Part shown: one piece after another, positions 7,418-16,496 of the stretch
Position numbering within the stretch: position 1 is the first letter of the stretch
How the letters are laid out: each line of letters opens with the position of its first letter
Source: an uncultured Faecalibacterium sp.
Lineage (GTDB): Bacteria > Bacillota > Clostridia > Oscillospirales > Ruminococcaceae
NCBI GenBank assembly: GCA_934540955.1
Contig: CAKTCY010000012.1
Coordinates: 1 to 42,172, forward strand
Direction: 5' to 3'
Length of the DNA: 42,172 bases
Notes under the pieces: model-generated
Database searches by the model: none
Told to the model about the DNA's origin: nothing
The model's input: only the letters and a program-made list of their open reading frames with translations
Translations under genes and position numbers: made by a program

Positions 7418-8788
7418 TTACATGGCGATCCAGCCCAGAGCATTTGCCACCGAGCTTGCCAGAATGATGGCTGCAAAAATGGGGCACAGCCAGCGGATCA
7501 TAAAATTGAACACCGGCTTGCGGCGGAAGCGCTGACCGTCCTGCTCCACCTCCTGCGCGATCTGCTCCACGCCGATGACGCGGGACACCAGCAGGCAGGT
7601 GGCAATGGCTGCAATGGGCATCATGACCGAGTTGGTCAGGAAGTCAAAGAAGTCCAAAAACTGCATCCCGAACACGGTCACCCCGGCCAGCGGGCCGTAG
7701 CCCAGTGCCGACAAGCTGCCCAGCGCCACCATGATGGCGCCGATGAGCACGGTGGAGCGGGTGCGGTCCCAGCCCAGTTCGTCCTCAAAGGTGGAGACGG
7801 CGCTCTCGGTCAGGGCGATGGAGCTGGTAATGGCTGCAAACAGCACCAGCACAAAGAACAGCACACCCACCACAGTGCCCAGCCCCATGCTGGCAAACAC
7901 CTTGGGGATGGTGATGAACATCAGTGCAGGGCCGGCCTGCAGGGTGTCCGGGTCGCCGCCGGAGAAGGCGAACACCGCCGGGATGATCATCAGACCTGCC
8001 ATGATGGCAATGGCGGTATCAAACACCTCCACGTTCTCGGTGGACTCCTCGATGGAGACGTCCTTCTTCATATAAGAACCGAAGGTGACCAGAATGCCCA
8101 TGGCGATGGACAGGGAGTAGAACATCTGCCCCATGGCAGTGACCACGGTCATCCAAGAGAAGTTTTTGGGGTTGGGCACCAGAAAATACTTTACACCCGC
8201 CAGTGCGCCGGGGCGGGTGACAGAGTAGCCCGCGATGACCAGCGATAGCACCACCAGCACCGGCATCATCACCTTGGAGACGCGCTCCACGCCGTTGCGC
8301 ACACCGGCAAAGATGATGCCCAGTGTGAACAGGCTGAACAGCAAAAAGGCCAGCTCGGCCTGCAGGCCGTTGGTGATAAAGGCGGAGAAGTAGCCGTCTG
8401 CTGCCAGATTACCGCCGCGTCCGCACAGGTACTCGGCCAGATAGTGGATGACCCAGCCGCCGATGACCGAATAGTACGGCACGATCAGAATGGGGATGAT
8501 GGCGTTGATCCAGCCGCCGAACCGGATGCCCTTGCCTTTGCCAAAGTGGGCGTAGGCGCTGACCGGGCTTTTGTGGGTCATGCGGCCCAGTGCGGTCTCG
8601 GCCACGATCATGGTATAGCCGAAGGTAACTGCCAGCAGAATGTATACCAGCAGAAAAATGCCGCCGCCGTATTTGGCTGCCAGATACGGGAATCGCCAGA
8701 TGTTGCCCAGACCCACCGAAGCGCCTGCGGCCGACAGCACGAACCCGATCTTACCGGAGAACGCGCTGCGCTTGTGTTGTTGTTCCAT
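7418..8788 (-). CDS. sodium-dependent transporter of the NSS (SNF) family
   Basis: This is a 456-residue integral membrane protein of the neurotransmitter:sodium symporter family, which in bacteria brings in amino acids or related molecules with sodium. The first membrane helix carries the signature AGASVGLGNIWRFPYL (about residues 21-36), which lines the substrate and Na+ sites. About eleven or twelve hydrophobic segments follow, ending with a short polar loop and a last helix. Length fits bacterial members (LeuT, MhsT, about 450-510). GAGGA stands eight bases before the ATG. It is cotranscribed ahead of adenine deaminase, but that does not fix its substrate. Confidence 0.93.
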   Translation of the reverse strand: MEQQHKRSAFSGKIGFVLSAAGASVGLGNIWRFPYLAAKYGGGIFLLVYILLAVTFGYTMIVAETALGRMTHKSPVSAYAHFGKGKGIRFGGWINAIIPILIVPYYSVIGGWVIHYLAEYLCGRGGNLAADGYFSAFITNGLQAELAFLLFSLFTLGIIFAGVRNGVERVSKVMMPVLVVLSLVIAGYSVTRPGALAGVKYFLVPNPKNFSWMTVVTAMGQMFYSLSIAMGILVTFGSYMKKDVSIEESTENVEVFDTAIAIMAGLMIIPAVFAFSGGDPDTLQAGPALMFITIPKVFASMGLGTVVGVLFFVLVLFAAITSSIALTESAVSTFEDELGWDRTRSTVLIGAIMVALGSLSALGYGPLAGVTVFGMQFLDFFDFLTNSVMMPIAAIATCLLVSRVIGVEQIAQEVEQDGQRFRRKPVFNFMIRWLCPIFAAIILASSVANALGWIAM

Positions 8789-8834
8789 ATTGTTGTTCCT
8801 CTTTTCCTATCTGCTATAAAAATTAAGCAGAACA

Positions 8835-8863
8835 AGTGTACCACAACTGCGGACAACTGGCAA
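8835..8863 (-). promoter_or_regulatory. promoter of the NSS transporter-ade operon
   Basis: TTGCCA (8858-8863) and TACACT (8835-8840) are separated by 17 bases on the minus strand. It starts just downstream of the terminator of the DUF1846 gene. Confidence 0.65.
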
Positions 8864-8873
8864 GCAACAGAAC

Positions 8874-8915
8874 AAACACCCCGGTCAGAGCCTGACGGCT
8901 CTGACCGGGGTGTTT
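8874..8915 (-). terminator. terminator after the DUF1846 gene
   Basis: A perfect 19-bp stem (8874-8892 with 8897-8915) has a TGAC loop. Read on the minus strand it ends GTTTGTTCT. It separates the DUF1846 gene from the NSS promoter. Confidence 0.75.
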
Positions 8916-8934
8916 ACCAGTTTCTCTTTTATTT

Positions 8935-10428
8935 TTACAGCTTATGGTACTTGCGGTCCTCTTCCTCGTAGACGGGGTCGCAGGTCAGGTACATCCCCAG
9001 ACGGTTCAGGGTGCTGCTGTCCACGCTGGAAAGCAGCACGGTGGAGTGCACATCGCAGCCCTTGAGGTTGGGCAGCTGGTGCATGGCTGCTGCGGCAAGC
9101 TCGCTGGAGGCAGCAGAGCTGGACAGGGCAATCAGGATCTCGTCGGTGTGCAGACGGGGGTTCTTGCCGCCCAGATAGTTGGTCTTGAGGGTCTGGATGG
9201 GCTCGATGGCAGCGGCGCTGACCAGATCCGTCTCCTGCGGGATGCCCGCCAGATACTTGAGCGCATTGATCAGGGCGCTTGCGGTAGCACCCAGCAGCGG
9301 GCCGGTCTTGCCGGTGATCACGGTGCCGTCGCTCAGCTCAATGGCAGCAGCCGGTGCGCCGCCGGTGGCCTCGCTGCGGGCGTGTGCCTGCTTTTCCACC
9401 TCCCGGGCACCCATGGCCAGTCCGGCCTGATTCATCAGCAGCTCCAGCTTGTAGCGCTCGCTCTCCTTGGCGGTGCCGGTGATCTTCTGCTCGCACAGGC
9501 ACTTGTAGTACCGGCGCACGATCTCCTTGCGGGAGGCCTCGCAGCAGACGGCGTCGTCCACGATGCAGTTACCGGCCATGTTCACGCCCATGTCCGTGGG
9601 GGACTTATAGGGGCTCTGCCCTGCGATCAGCTCGAACATCGCGTTCACCACCGGGAAGATCTCGATGTCGCGGTTGTAGTTCACGGTGGTCACGCCGTAG
9701 GCCTCCAGATGGAAGGGGTCGATCATGTTCACATCGTTCAGGTCTGCGGTGGCGGCCTCGTAGGCCAGATTGACCGGGTGCTTCAGGGGAATGTTCCAGA
9801 TGGGGAAGGTCTCGAACTTGGCGTAGCCGGCCTTGACGCCCCGCTTATATTCATGGTACAGCTGGGACAGGCAGACGGCCATTTTTCCGCTGCCGGGGCC
9901 GGGCGCGGTGATGACCACCAGCGGGCGCTCGGTCTCAATGTACTCGTTGCGGCCGTAGCCCTCGTCGCTGACGATGCGTGCCACATCGTTGGGGTAGCCG
10001 GGGATCTTGTAGTGACGGAAGGTGCGGATGCCCAGACTGTTCAGCCGCTTTTCAAAGGCCTCCACCTCGGCAGCGGCGGTGTACTTGGTCACGCACACGC
10101 TGCCCACATACAGCCCCACCTCCTGAAAGGCGTCGATGAGGCGCAGCACATCCAGATCGTAGGTGATGCCGTAGTCGCCGCGCACCTTGCTGCTGATGAT
10201 GTCCTCGGCGCTGATGACGATAACGATCTCGGCCTGCTCCTTGAGCTGCAAAAGCATCTGCAGCTTGGAGTCCGGCTGAAAGCCGGGCAGCACGCGGGAG
10301 GCGTGGTAATCGTCGAACAGCTTGCCGCCGAATTCCAGATACAGCTTATTGTCAAACTTCTTGATGCGCTCGCGGATATGCTCAGACTGCATCGAAAGAT
10401 ATTTGTCGTTGTCAAATCCTATTTTCAT
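8935..10428 (-). CDS. DUF1846 family protein
   Basis: This 497-residue protein belongs to the DUF1846 (UPF0371) family, widespread in Firmicutes and Actinobacteria and structurally known but without a settled function. The N-terminus MKIGFDNDKYLSMQSEHI is typical. A glycine-rich loop APGPGSGKMAVC at about 176-186 resembles a nucleotide phosphate-binding loop. NMAGNCIVDDAVC is another conserved block. A longer frame exists from 10527, but it runs across the promoter, and the ATG at 10428 has AGAGGA eight bases upstream. No signal peptide or membrane segment is seen. It is monocistronic, with its own promoter and terminator. The family is sure; the function is not. Confidence 0.93.
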   Translation of the reverse strand: MKIGFDNDKYLSMQSEHIRERIKKFDNKLYLEFGGKLFDDYHASRVLPGFQPDSKLQMLLQLKEQAEIVIVISAEDIISSKVRGDYGITYDLDVLRLIDAFQEVGLYVGSVCVTKYTAAAEVEAFEKRLNSLGIRTFRHYKIPGYPNDVARIVSDEGYGRNEYIETERPLVVITAPGPGSGKMAVCLSQLYHEYKRGVKAGYAKFETFPIWNIPLKHPVNLAYEAATADLNDVNMIDPFHLEAYGVTTVNYNRDIEIFPVVNAMFELIAGQSPYKSPTDMGVNMAGNCIVDDAVCCEASRKEIVRRYYKCLCEQKITGTAKESERYKLELLMNQAGLAMGAREVEKQAHARSEATGGAPAAAIELSDGTVITGKTGPLLGATASALINALKYLAGIPQETDLVSAAAIEPIQTLKTNYLGGKNPRLHTDEILIALSSSAASSELAAAAMHQLPNLKGCDVHSTVLLSSVDSSTLNRLGMYLTCDPVYEEEDRKYHKL

Positions 10429-10463
10429 CGTTCTTTTCCTCTCTGGTGGCCCGGCACACCATA

Positions 10464-10517
10464 CCCGGGCTTTAAAATCACAAGCATAAGTATACCACAG
10501 CCCGGGATGGGGCGCAA
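10464..10517 (-). promoter_or_regulatory. DUF1846 promoter flanked by an inverted repeat
   Basis: TTGCGC (10512-10517) and TATACT (10489-10494) are 17 bases apart on the minus strand. CCCGGGCT at 10464-10471 and AGCCCGGG at 10499-10506 form an 8-bp inverted repeat, one arm in the promoter spacer and one just past the start site. It could be an operator or form a loop that limits initiation. Confidence 0.6.
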
Positions 10518-10606
10518 TGCAAAACAAAGCACGAAATGCAATTCCGGCAGGATAGGCCGTTTTGGGCGGTATATTGTCCTGTTTTTTGTGAAAATGGTGC
10601 TTGCAT

Positions 10607-10650
10607 AAAACGCAAAGGGGACCGCCGCGGTGTGCGGCAGTCCCCTTTGC
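10607..10650 (-). terminator. terminator of the fru operon
   Basis: A 17-bp stem with one mismatch (10612-10628 with 10634-10650) is followed on the minus strand by GTTTTATG. It lies 40 bases after the fruA stop. Confidence 0.8.
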
Positions 10651-10690
10651 TCTTATGAAGAACTATCCGTATGGAGAAGAGAATGGCTTG

Positions 10691-12619
10691 TTACTTTGCC
10701 TCGGCGGGCTGGGTCTTTTTGACAAGGCTCAGGATCACTGCGCCCAGCACGCTGCCCACAGCCAGCGCCACGCAGTACAGCACGGCGTGATCCACCACCG
10801 GGAACACGAAGATGCCGCCATGGGGTGCGCGCAGTGCGCAGCCGAAGGTCATGGAGAGTGCACCGGCGACTGCAGAGCCGATAACGCAGCTGGGCAGGAC
10901 GCGCAGCGGGTCGGCTGCTGCGTAGGGGATAGCGCCCTCAGACACGAAGCACAGACCCATGACGTAGTTCACGATGCCGTTGCGGCGCTCGTCCGGCGTC
11001 CACTTGCGGGGGCAGAAGGTGGTGGACAGGGCGATGGCGATGGGAGGCACCATGCCGCCCACCATGACGGCGGCCATCACCTCGTAGTTGCCGGAGGCAA
11101 GGGCTGCGGTGCCAAAGACGTAGGCTGCCTTGTTGACCGGGCCGCCCATATCCACGCTCATCATACCGGCTACGATGGCACCCAGCAGCACCTTGGAGCT
11201 GCCGCCCAGTGCGTTCAGCCAGTCGGTCATGGCGGTGTTGATCATGCCCATGACCGGGTTCACGGCGCACATCATTGCACCTACGATGAGAATGCCGCCC
11301 AGCGGGTAAATGAGCATGGGCCGGATACCGTTCAGGCTGGCGGGCAGCTTTTCGGTGATCTTTTTGAGGAACTGCACAATGTAGCCCGCTGCAAAGCCTG
11401 CCAGCAGCGCTGCAAGGAAGCCGCCGGAGATGCCGGTGGTGCTGCCTGCGGCAAGGTCGGTGAAGTTGGTGCCGTTCATGGCCAGCACGCCGCCGGCAAA
11501 GCCTACGGCCAGACCCGGACGGTCGGCGATGGACATGGCAATGAAGCCTGCCAGAATGGGCAGCATATAGCCAAAGGCTGCGCCGCCCACCGTCTTGAAG
11601 AAGGCGGCAACGGGGGTGTTCATGCCGAAGTTTGCGGGGTTGATGCTGTAATCATCCAGCAGGAAGGCCAGCGCGATCATAATGCCGCCGCCCACCACGA
11701 AGGGCAGCATATGGGAAACGCCGTTCATCAGGTTCTTGTACAGGCTGCGGCCGAAGCTGTCCTTACCGGCGGTGTCATCCTCGGCTGCTGCGCCGCCCTC
11801 GGCGTGGAACACCGGCACCTCGCCGTGGGCGATCTTCTTGATGAGCTCCTCCGGCTTGTGGATGCCGTCATCTACGCGGGTGAACAGCACCGGCTTGCCG
11901 TCGAAGCGGGCGGTGTCTACCTTTTTCTCCGCTGCTACGATGATGCCGTCACAGGCGGCGATCTCGGCGCGGGTCAGGATGTTCTTTGCACCGTCCGAGC
12001 CGTTGGTCTCCACCTTGGTGGGCAGGCCCAGCTTGTCACCGGCCTTGGTCAGTGCCTCTGCGGCCATGTAGGTGTGGGCGATGCCGTTGACGCAGGCGGT
12101 CACAGCCAGAATGCGGTAGCCGTCCTGCGGGATGGCCTGCTGGGTAAAGCTCTCTGCGCCGAACTGTGCCTCCTCCTGCGCGTCGATGCACTCCAAGAAC
12201 TCCTTGGGGGTCTTGGCAGCTTTAAGCTTTTCCACAAAGTCCTCGTTCATCAGCATCTGCATCATGCGGGCCAGCATATCCACGTGCAGGCTGCCGTTTT
12301 CCGGCGCGGCAATGGCAAACAGCAGGTCGGTGGTGCCGTCATCCTCGGCGTTGTACTGCACTGGGGTGGTCAGCCGCAGGGCGGCCAGACTGGGGCGGGT
12401 GACCACATTGGTCTTGGCGTGGGGCACGGTGATGCCGTTGTCCACATAGGTAGAGCCCTCGGCCTCGCGGGCGTAGAGAGCCTTTTTATAGGCCTCCTTG
12501 TCGGTGATGTTGCCGTGGGTAGCCTGCAGCTCCACCAGACGGCTCAGGATCTCCTCCTGCGTCTGCAGCGCCTCGTCCAGCGCAATGGACTGTGCGGTAA
12601 ATAACTCGGTGATGCGCAT
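10691..12619 (-). CDS. fruA: fructose PTS transporter, IIA-IIB-IIC fusion
   Basis: This 642-residue membrane protein imports fructose and phosphorylates it to fructose-1-phosphate at the expense of phosphoenolpyruvate via HPr. Three domains are fused: IIA (about 1-150) with its phosphorylated histidine in TVPHAKT (His67), IIB (about 168-265) with the active cysteine in VTACVNGIAHT (Cys176), and IIC (about 295-635) with eight or more membrane segments. The IIB loop reads CVNG rather than the common CPTG. GGGAGG lies before the ATG. It follows fruK by 30 bases. The order fruR-fruK-fruA is the standard Firmicute fructose operon, so the substrate is well supported. Confidence 0.95.
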   Translation of the reverse strand: MRITELFTAQSIALDEALQTQEEILSRLVELQATHGNITDKEAYKKALYAREAEGSTYVDNGITVPHAKTNVVTRPSLAALRLTTPVQYNAEDDGTTDLLFAIAAPENGSLHVDMLARMMQMLMNEDFVEKLKAAKTPKEFLECIDAQEEAQFGAESFTQQAIPQDGYRILAVTACVNGIAHTYMAAEALTKAGDKLGLPTKVETNGSDGAKNILTRAEIAACDGIIVAAEKKVDTARFDGKPVLFTRVDDGIHKPEELIKKIAHGEVPVFHAEGGAAAEDDTAGKDSFGRSLYKNLMNGVSHMLPFVVGGGIMIALAFLLDDYSINPANFGMNTPVAAFFKTVGGAAFGYMLPILAGFIAMSIADRPGLAVGFAGGVLAMNGTNFTDLAAGSTTGISGGFLAALLAGFAAGYIVQFLKKITEKLPASLNGIRPMLIYPLGGILIVGAMMCAVNPVMGMINTAMTDWLNALGGSSKVLLGAIVAGMMSVDMGGPVNKAAYVFGTAALASGNYEVMAAVMVGGMVPPIAIALSTTFCPRKWTPDERRNGIVNYVMGLCFVSEGAIPYAAADPLRVLPSCVIGSAVAGALSMTFGCALRAPHGGIFVFPVVDHAVLYCVALAVGSVLGAVILSLVKKTQPAEAK

Positions 12620-12649
12620 AAAACTTCCTCCCTTGTTCCTTTTATCCTA

Positions 12650-13555
12650 TCAAAGCTGCGCCAGCAGCTCGTTGATCTTTTCCTTTGTGGCAAGCCCAAG
12701 GCTGAAGGCCGTGGCGCTGCCGCAGGCAGTGCCCAGACGCAGTGCCTGCGCGTAGCTGCGGCTTTGCAGATACCCGGCAACAAAACCGGCCACCATGCTG
12801 TCGCCTGCACCCACGCTGTTGACCACCTTGCCCTTGGGGCAGCCGATGCGGTGCACCTGTCCCTGCTCGTCCAGCAGCAGCGCACCGTCCCCGGCCATGC
12901 TCACCAGCACATTGCGGGCACCCTTTTCCTGCAGGGTGCGGGCAGCGGCCACGATCTCGGCGTCAGTGGTCAGCACCTTGCCCACGATCTCGCCCAGCTC
13001 ATGGTTGTTGGGCTTGATGAGGAAGGGGTGGTAGGGCAGCACGTTCACCAGCAGGTCGCGGGTGGCATCCACCACCGCGCGCACGCCCTTGCCCTGCAGC
13101 CGCGCCAGCAGCCGCTCGTAGACGCTCTGCGGCAGGCTTGCCGGGATGCTGCCCGCCAGAATGAGGATATCGCCCTCGGTCAGCTTGTCCAGCTGGGCTT
13201 CCAGCTGCTGCAACGCACTTTCCGGGATGGCAGGGCCTGCGCCGTTCAGTTCGGTCTCCAGCCCGGCCTTGATCTTGACGTTGATGCGGGTCATGCCGCT
13301 TTCCAGATGCACAAAGTCGGTCTTGAGCCCCTGTGCCGCCAGACCGCGCTCCAGCCATGCGCCGGTCTCACCGGCCACAAAGCCCAGTGCCACGCTCTCG
13401 CAGCCCAGCTGCGCCAGCACGCCGGACACGTTGATGCCCTTGCCGCCCAGCACGCAGTCCTCGCCTTGGGCGCGGTTCACTGCGCCCACCTCCAGCGGTG
13501 CGTCCAAGCGCACAACGTAATCAATAGCCGGGTTAAAGGTAACGGTATAGATCAT
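12650..13555 (-). CDS. fruK: 1-phosphofructokinase
   Basis: This 301-residue PfkB-family kinase phosphorylates fructose-1-phosphate, the product of the PTS, to fructose-1,6-bisphosphate. It has the first PfkB signature GGKGINVS (37-44) and the second, GAGDSM (249-254), with the catalytic Asp252. The N-terminus MIYTVTFNPAIDYVV and length are typical of FruK. The ATG overlaps the fruR stop by four bases (ATGA) and AGGAGG sits eight bases upstream, so translation is probably coupled. TagC/LacC-type kinases are close relatives, but the flanking fruA settles the call. Confidence 0.95.
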   Translation of the reverse strand: MIYTVTFNPAIDYVVRLDAPLEVGAVNRAQGEDCVLGGKGINVSGVLAQLGCESVALGFVAGETGAWLERGLAAQGLKTDFVHLESGMTRINVKIKAGLETELNGAGPAIPESALQQLEAQLDKLTEGDILILAGSIPASLPQSVYERLLARLQGKGVRAVVDATRDLLVNVLPYHPFLIKPNNHELGEIVGKVLTTDAEIVAAARTLQEKGARNVLVSMAGDGALLLDEQGQVHRIGCPKGKVVNSVGAGDSMVAGFVAGYLQSRSYAQALRLGTACGSATAFSLGLATKEKINELLAQL

Positions 13556-14307
13556 GCTTCTGCCTCCTTTACAAAGGTATACTGCTTATATTTCGGGTTC
13601 GGGCAGCGGTTGGTCAGGATGGCACCGCCGTGCAGCTCTGTGATGACCGCCGGATAAATTTTAGAAAATTTGGCGTCATCCACAAGGAACCAGCTTTCCC
13701 GGGCGCGGCGGACGGCAGCGGCCTTTACCGCTGCTTCCTCGGGGTCCGGGGTGGTAAAGCCCGCCTCCAGCGCCACGCCGTTGGCACCCATGAATGCTTT
13801 GGTGAAGTTGTATTGCAGGATGCTGCTGACCGCCGCCGTACCCACGATGGCCTCGGTCTGGGGACGCAGCAGCCCGCCGGGCAGATACACCCGGCAGCCC
13901 TTTTGCGCCAGCAGCCGGGCGTGCGCCACGCCGTTGGTCACATAGGTGGCCTTGAGCGCCGCTCCCGCCAGCACCCGCACCAGCTCCAGCGTGGTGGTGC
14001 CTGCATCGATGAACACAAAATCCTCGGCGGTGATGAGTGCTGCGGCGGCTGCCGCGATGCTGCGCTTTTCGGTTACCGCCAGCGTCTCCTTGGCCTCCAT
14101 GGTGGGCTCGTCTGCCAAAAAGCGGCTGTCCGGCAGGGTGGCCCCTCCGTGCACCTTGGTCAGCCTGCCCTGCCGGTCCAGCTCGGTCAGGTCACGCCGG
14201 ATGGTGGATTCGCTGGTGTGCAGCGCCTCGCACAGCTGCTGCACCGTTACGGTGCGTTTCTCGTTCAGCTGCTCTAAGATCAGTGCAAAACGTTCCTCTG
14301 CCAGCAT
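13552..14307 (-). CDS. fruR: DeoR-family repressor of the fructose operon
   Basis: This 251-residue DeoR-family regulator has an N-terminal winged helix-turn-helix (about 6-58, with LCEALHTSESTIRRDLTELD) and a C-terminal sugar-phosphate sensing domain (about 75-230, with IDAGTTTLELVR and YVTNGVAHARLL). Members of this group repress sugar PTS operons until the phosphorylated sugar, here probably fructose-1-phosphate, releases them. It is first in its own operon, so it is likely autoregulated through the ATTGA repeats just upstream. AAGGG lies about ten bases before the ATG at 14307. The role follows from the operon context. Confidence 0.92.
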   Translation of the reverse strand: MLAEERFALILEQLNEKRTVTVQQLCEALHTSESTIRRDLTELDRQGRLTKVHGGATLPDSRFLADEPTMEAKETLAVTEKRSIAAAAAALITAEDFVFIDAGTTTLELVRVLAGAALKATYVTNGVAHARLLAQKGCRVYLPGGLLRPQTEAIVGTAAVSSILQYNFTKAFMGANGVALEAGFTTPDPEEAAVKAAAVRRARESWFLVDDAKFSKIYPAVITELHGGAILTNRCPNPKYKQYTFVKEAEA

Positions 14308-14385
14308 GGTGTCTTTTCCCTTCTTTCCTTCCTACGTCTGACCGGCTTTGCACGGTCTTGGCGTATTTTGGTTGTCTGTAGCTTT

Positions 14386-14426
14386 ATTATAGCAAAAAAT
14401 CAGTCAAAATCAATCATTTTCAATCG
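14386..14426 (-). promoter_or_regulatory. fru operon promoter with probable FruR operator
   Basis: On the minus strand an extended -10 TGCTATAAT (14386-14394) follows TTGATT (14408-14413) with a 16-base spacer. Three direct repeats of the form ATTGAnnnTG, ten bases apart (14402-14426), cover the -35 region, as expected for a DeoR-type operator. An AT-rich inverted repeat lies just upstream at about 14435-14460. Confidence 0.7.
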
Positions 14427-14501
14427 TTTTCGCACACAAAAAATCTCCTCGATTTTTGTGCATCGTTACCAACATCTGGGATACAAGAGCGCTTTTGCGC
14501 C

Positions 14502-14533
14502 AAAAAAGACCACCGCACTTGTGTATGCGGTGG
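14502..14533 (-). terminator. terminator after the C69 dipeptidase
   Basis: CCACCGCA pairs with TGCGGTGG (14510-14517 with 14526-14533, 8-base loop) and the minus strand continues with TCTTTTTT (14502-14507). Confidence 0.8.
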
Positions 14534-14591
14534 CCTTTTCTGCGTTTATGTGACCGGTCGTGACCGGCTTTGGTGCTTTGGTCGCTTAAAA

Positions 14592-16076
14592 TCAGGCATC
14601 CGAGCGGGAGTAGGCATTCTTCATCTGGCTGCTCAGCTCAAACAGGACCTTGTCCAGTGTGTCGGCGGCCTTCTCCTGCAGCATGGCGGCAATGGCGGTG
14701 TTGGCTTCCTCCCGCAGGGCGGCGCGGCTTGCAGCGTCCGGCTCGGCGGCAAGCCTTGCGTCGTACTGGTTTACCAGTGCGCGGCCGGCAGAAAGTACGG
14801 CCTCCTCGTAGCGCTCGAGGTGGAACAGGGACTTGTTATAGGAGGCATCTGCCATGGCAGCGATGAGGCGGCTGGTCCAGTAGAAGTTATCGGTGGACAC
14901 GGTGCCGGTGGTGTTGGCCAGATACTCCGGGGTGCGCTCCACGTTGGCGTAGAAGGGCACCATGGTGTTGAAGGCGTTGGAGGCGTAGGCCACCCACTCC
15001 ACTGCGCGGGACTCCTCCGGCTGGTCGGGACGCATCTGCAAAAGCGCCATAAAGTCGTTACGGTTGATGCCGATGGAGCGGTATGCGCCCTTGGCAGACT
15101 TGTCTCCATAGCTCAGGTAGGGGTCGTAGGGGGTGCCCTGATAGTGGCTGGACAGCATATACTTGATGTCCTCCGGGGTCACCTTGCGCTCCGGCACCAT
15201 GCACCACGGCAGGTCGTCGGACATGGGGGTGTAGTCGGCGTCGGCGCCCTCCCACACCCATGTGCGGGGGTTGAGGTAGCGCAGCATATACCATGCGCGG
15301 GGGGTGTTGTAAACGTGGTCGGCGTCATCGTGGCTGCCAAAGGCGTCCCGGGGGTTCAGCGCACCGTCCAGAGAGAGGTCGAGGTGGTTCTTGGCAATAA
15401 ACTCCCGCAGGTCGGCAGAGCAGAGGTAGTTTTCCTGTGCGCCGAAGGCATCTTCCAGATCAAAGGTGTCGATACCCAGCTGATTGGGCATGACCACATA
15501 CACATCGTCCGGCACGCGGCGGGCAATCCAGTGGTGACCGCCGATGGTCTCCAGCCACCAGATCTCGTTTACGTCCTGAAAAGCGATGCCGTTCATCTCG
15601 TAAGTACCGTACTGCTCCAGCAGGCTGCCCAGACGCAGCACGCCCTCGCGGGCAGAGTGGATGTAGGGCAGCACCAGATAGACGATATCCTCCTCGCCGA
15701 TGCCGCCGGGCACCTCGGGCTTTTCGCCCTTGGCGGGCTGATACTCCACCAGCGGGTCTGCGCCCAGCACGCGGGGGTTGGAGGTGATGGTCTCGGTGGC
15801 GGTCATGCCCACATTGGCGGCGTTGACACCGGAGGCTGCCCAGATGCCCTTGCCCTCCACGGCGTTGGGCATGGCGGTAAACCGCAGTGCGCCCTCCGGC
15901 AGGGGGATCTCCACATGGGAGAGGACGCTGCGGTAGGTCTTGGGCAGATCCTCCGGGTGGATCACGGTGAATTTTTTAGCGGTGAAATGGCCGGAGCCGG
16001 AGTCATCGTTGCGGGCGATCATGGTAGAGCCATCGTACGATGCTGCCTTGCCGACCAGAATGGTAGTGCAAGCCAT
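14592..16076 (-). CDS. C69 family dipeptidase (PepD-like)
   Basis: This 494-residue enzyme of peptidase family C69 hydrolyses dipeptides using an N-terminal-nucleophile cysteine. The start MACTTILVGKAASYDG puts the catalytic cysteine at position 3, followed by the conserved ARNDDSG. The block NEIWWLETIGGHHWIARRVPDD is also typical. A frame extends five codons further to 16091, but that ATG is part of the ATGGAGGG that serves as ribosome site, so the ATG at 16076 is preferred. No export signal is seen, so it is probably cytoplasmic. It has its own promoter and terminator. The family call is firm; preferred substrates are unknown. Confidence 0.93.
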   Translation of the reverse strand: MACTTILVGKAASYDGSTMIARNDDSGSGHFTAKKFTVIHPEDLPKTYRSVLSHVEIPLPEGALRFTAMPNAVEGKGIWAASGVNAANVGMTATETITSNPRVLGADPLVEYQPAKGEKPEVPGGIGEEDIVYLVLPYIHSAREGVLRLGSLLEQYGTYEMNGIAFQDVNEIWWLETIGGHHWIARRVPDDVYVVMPNQLGIDTFDLEDAFGAQENYLCSADLREFIAKNHLDLSLDGALNPRDAFGSHDDADHVYNTPRAWYMLRYLNPRTWVWEGADADYTPMSDDLPWCMVPERKVTPEDIKYMLSSHYQGTPYDPYLSYGDKSAKGAYRSIGINRNDFMALLQMRPDQPEESRAVEWVAYASNAFNTMVPFYANVERTPEYLANTTGTVSTDNFYWTSRLIAAMADASYNKSLFHLERYEEAVLSAGRALVNQYDARLAAEPDAASRAALREEANTAIAAMLQEKAADTLDKVLFELSSQMKNAYSRSDA

Positions 16077-16109
16077 AGGTATTCCCTCCATATTCTATAA
16101 TGTGCCTCT

Positions 16110-16138
16110 ATTGTAGAACTTTTGCAGCGGAATTGCAA
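16110..16138 (-). promoter_or_regulatory. dipeptidase promoter
   Basis: TTGCAA (16133-16138) and TACAAT (16110-16115) are 17 bases apart on the minus strand, 34 bases before the ATG. The promoter ends almost where the neighbouring repeat element begins. Confidence 0.65.
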
Positions 16139-16145
16139 CCGGGAG

Positions 16146-16422
16146 GATTTAAAATGGCCTCCGCTGGCGCTCTGGCCATAAATCAAGGTATTATTATTTA
16201 TAGTTTCGCGTTTGTCGCGCTCTGCGGAGCGCTCCAAACGCTATTTTCACGGGTGGGGTCGTAGCGGTGAGCAACAGGTGCATTCTAAAACGCCATTTTA
16301 TCGTTACAGCCCCTCTTGTGAAAAGGCAATTCTGGAAAATCCGCAGATTTTCCAGAATTGCGAATTAAAAAATATTTTTTCCGCTGAATATGGCTAGAGC
16401 GCAGCGGAAGCCATTCAAAATC
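16146..16422. repeat. MITE-like structured intergenic element (long copy)
   Basis: The ends form imperfect terminal inverted repeats of about 35-40 bases: the left begins GATTTAAAATGGC and the right, read on the other strand, begins GATTTTGAATGGC, both continuing with CGCTCT and GCCATA. Inside are a 15-base-arm hairpin with one 2-base internal loop (16208-16241) and a perfect 16-bp hairpin with a CGCA loop (16326-16361). The left 105 bases match the element at 22504-22608. No credible gene lies inside. The element fills the space between the dipeptidase promoter and the next terminator. Confidence 0.65.
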
Positions 16423-16433
16423 GTTTTCTCAAC

Positions 16434-16471
16434 AAAAAACCGCCGCGCTGCGTACCACGGCAGAGCGGCGG
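16434..16471 (-). terminator. terminator after the solute-binding protein gene
   Basis: CCGCCGC and CTGC pair with GCAG and GCGGCGG around one internal mismatch (16440-16451 with 16460-16471), followed by TTTTTTG on the minus strand. Confidence 0.8.
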
Positions 16472-16496
16472 GAGATGGAATGCTTTTTTCAGGCTG

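Noticed and set aside
16212..16397. A short plus-strand frame in the gap between dipeptidase and binding protein genes
   Set aside because: It falls entirely inside the structured repeat and has no ribosome site or recognisable sequence.
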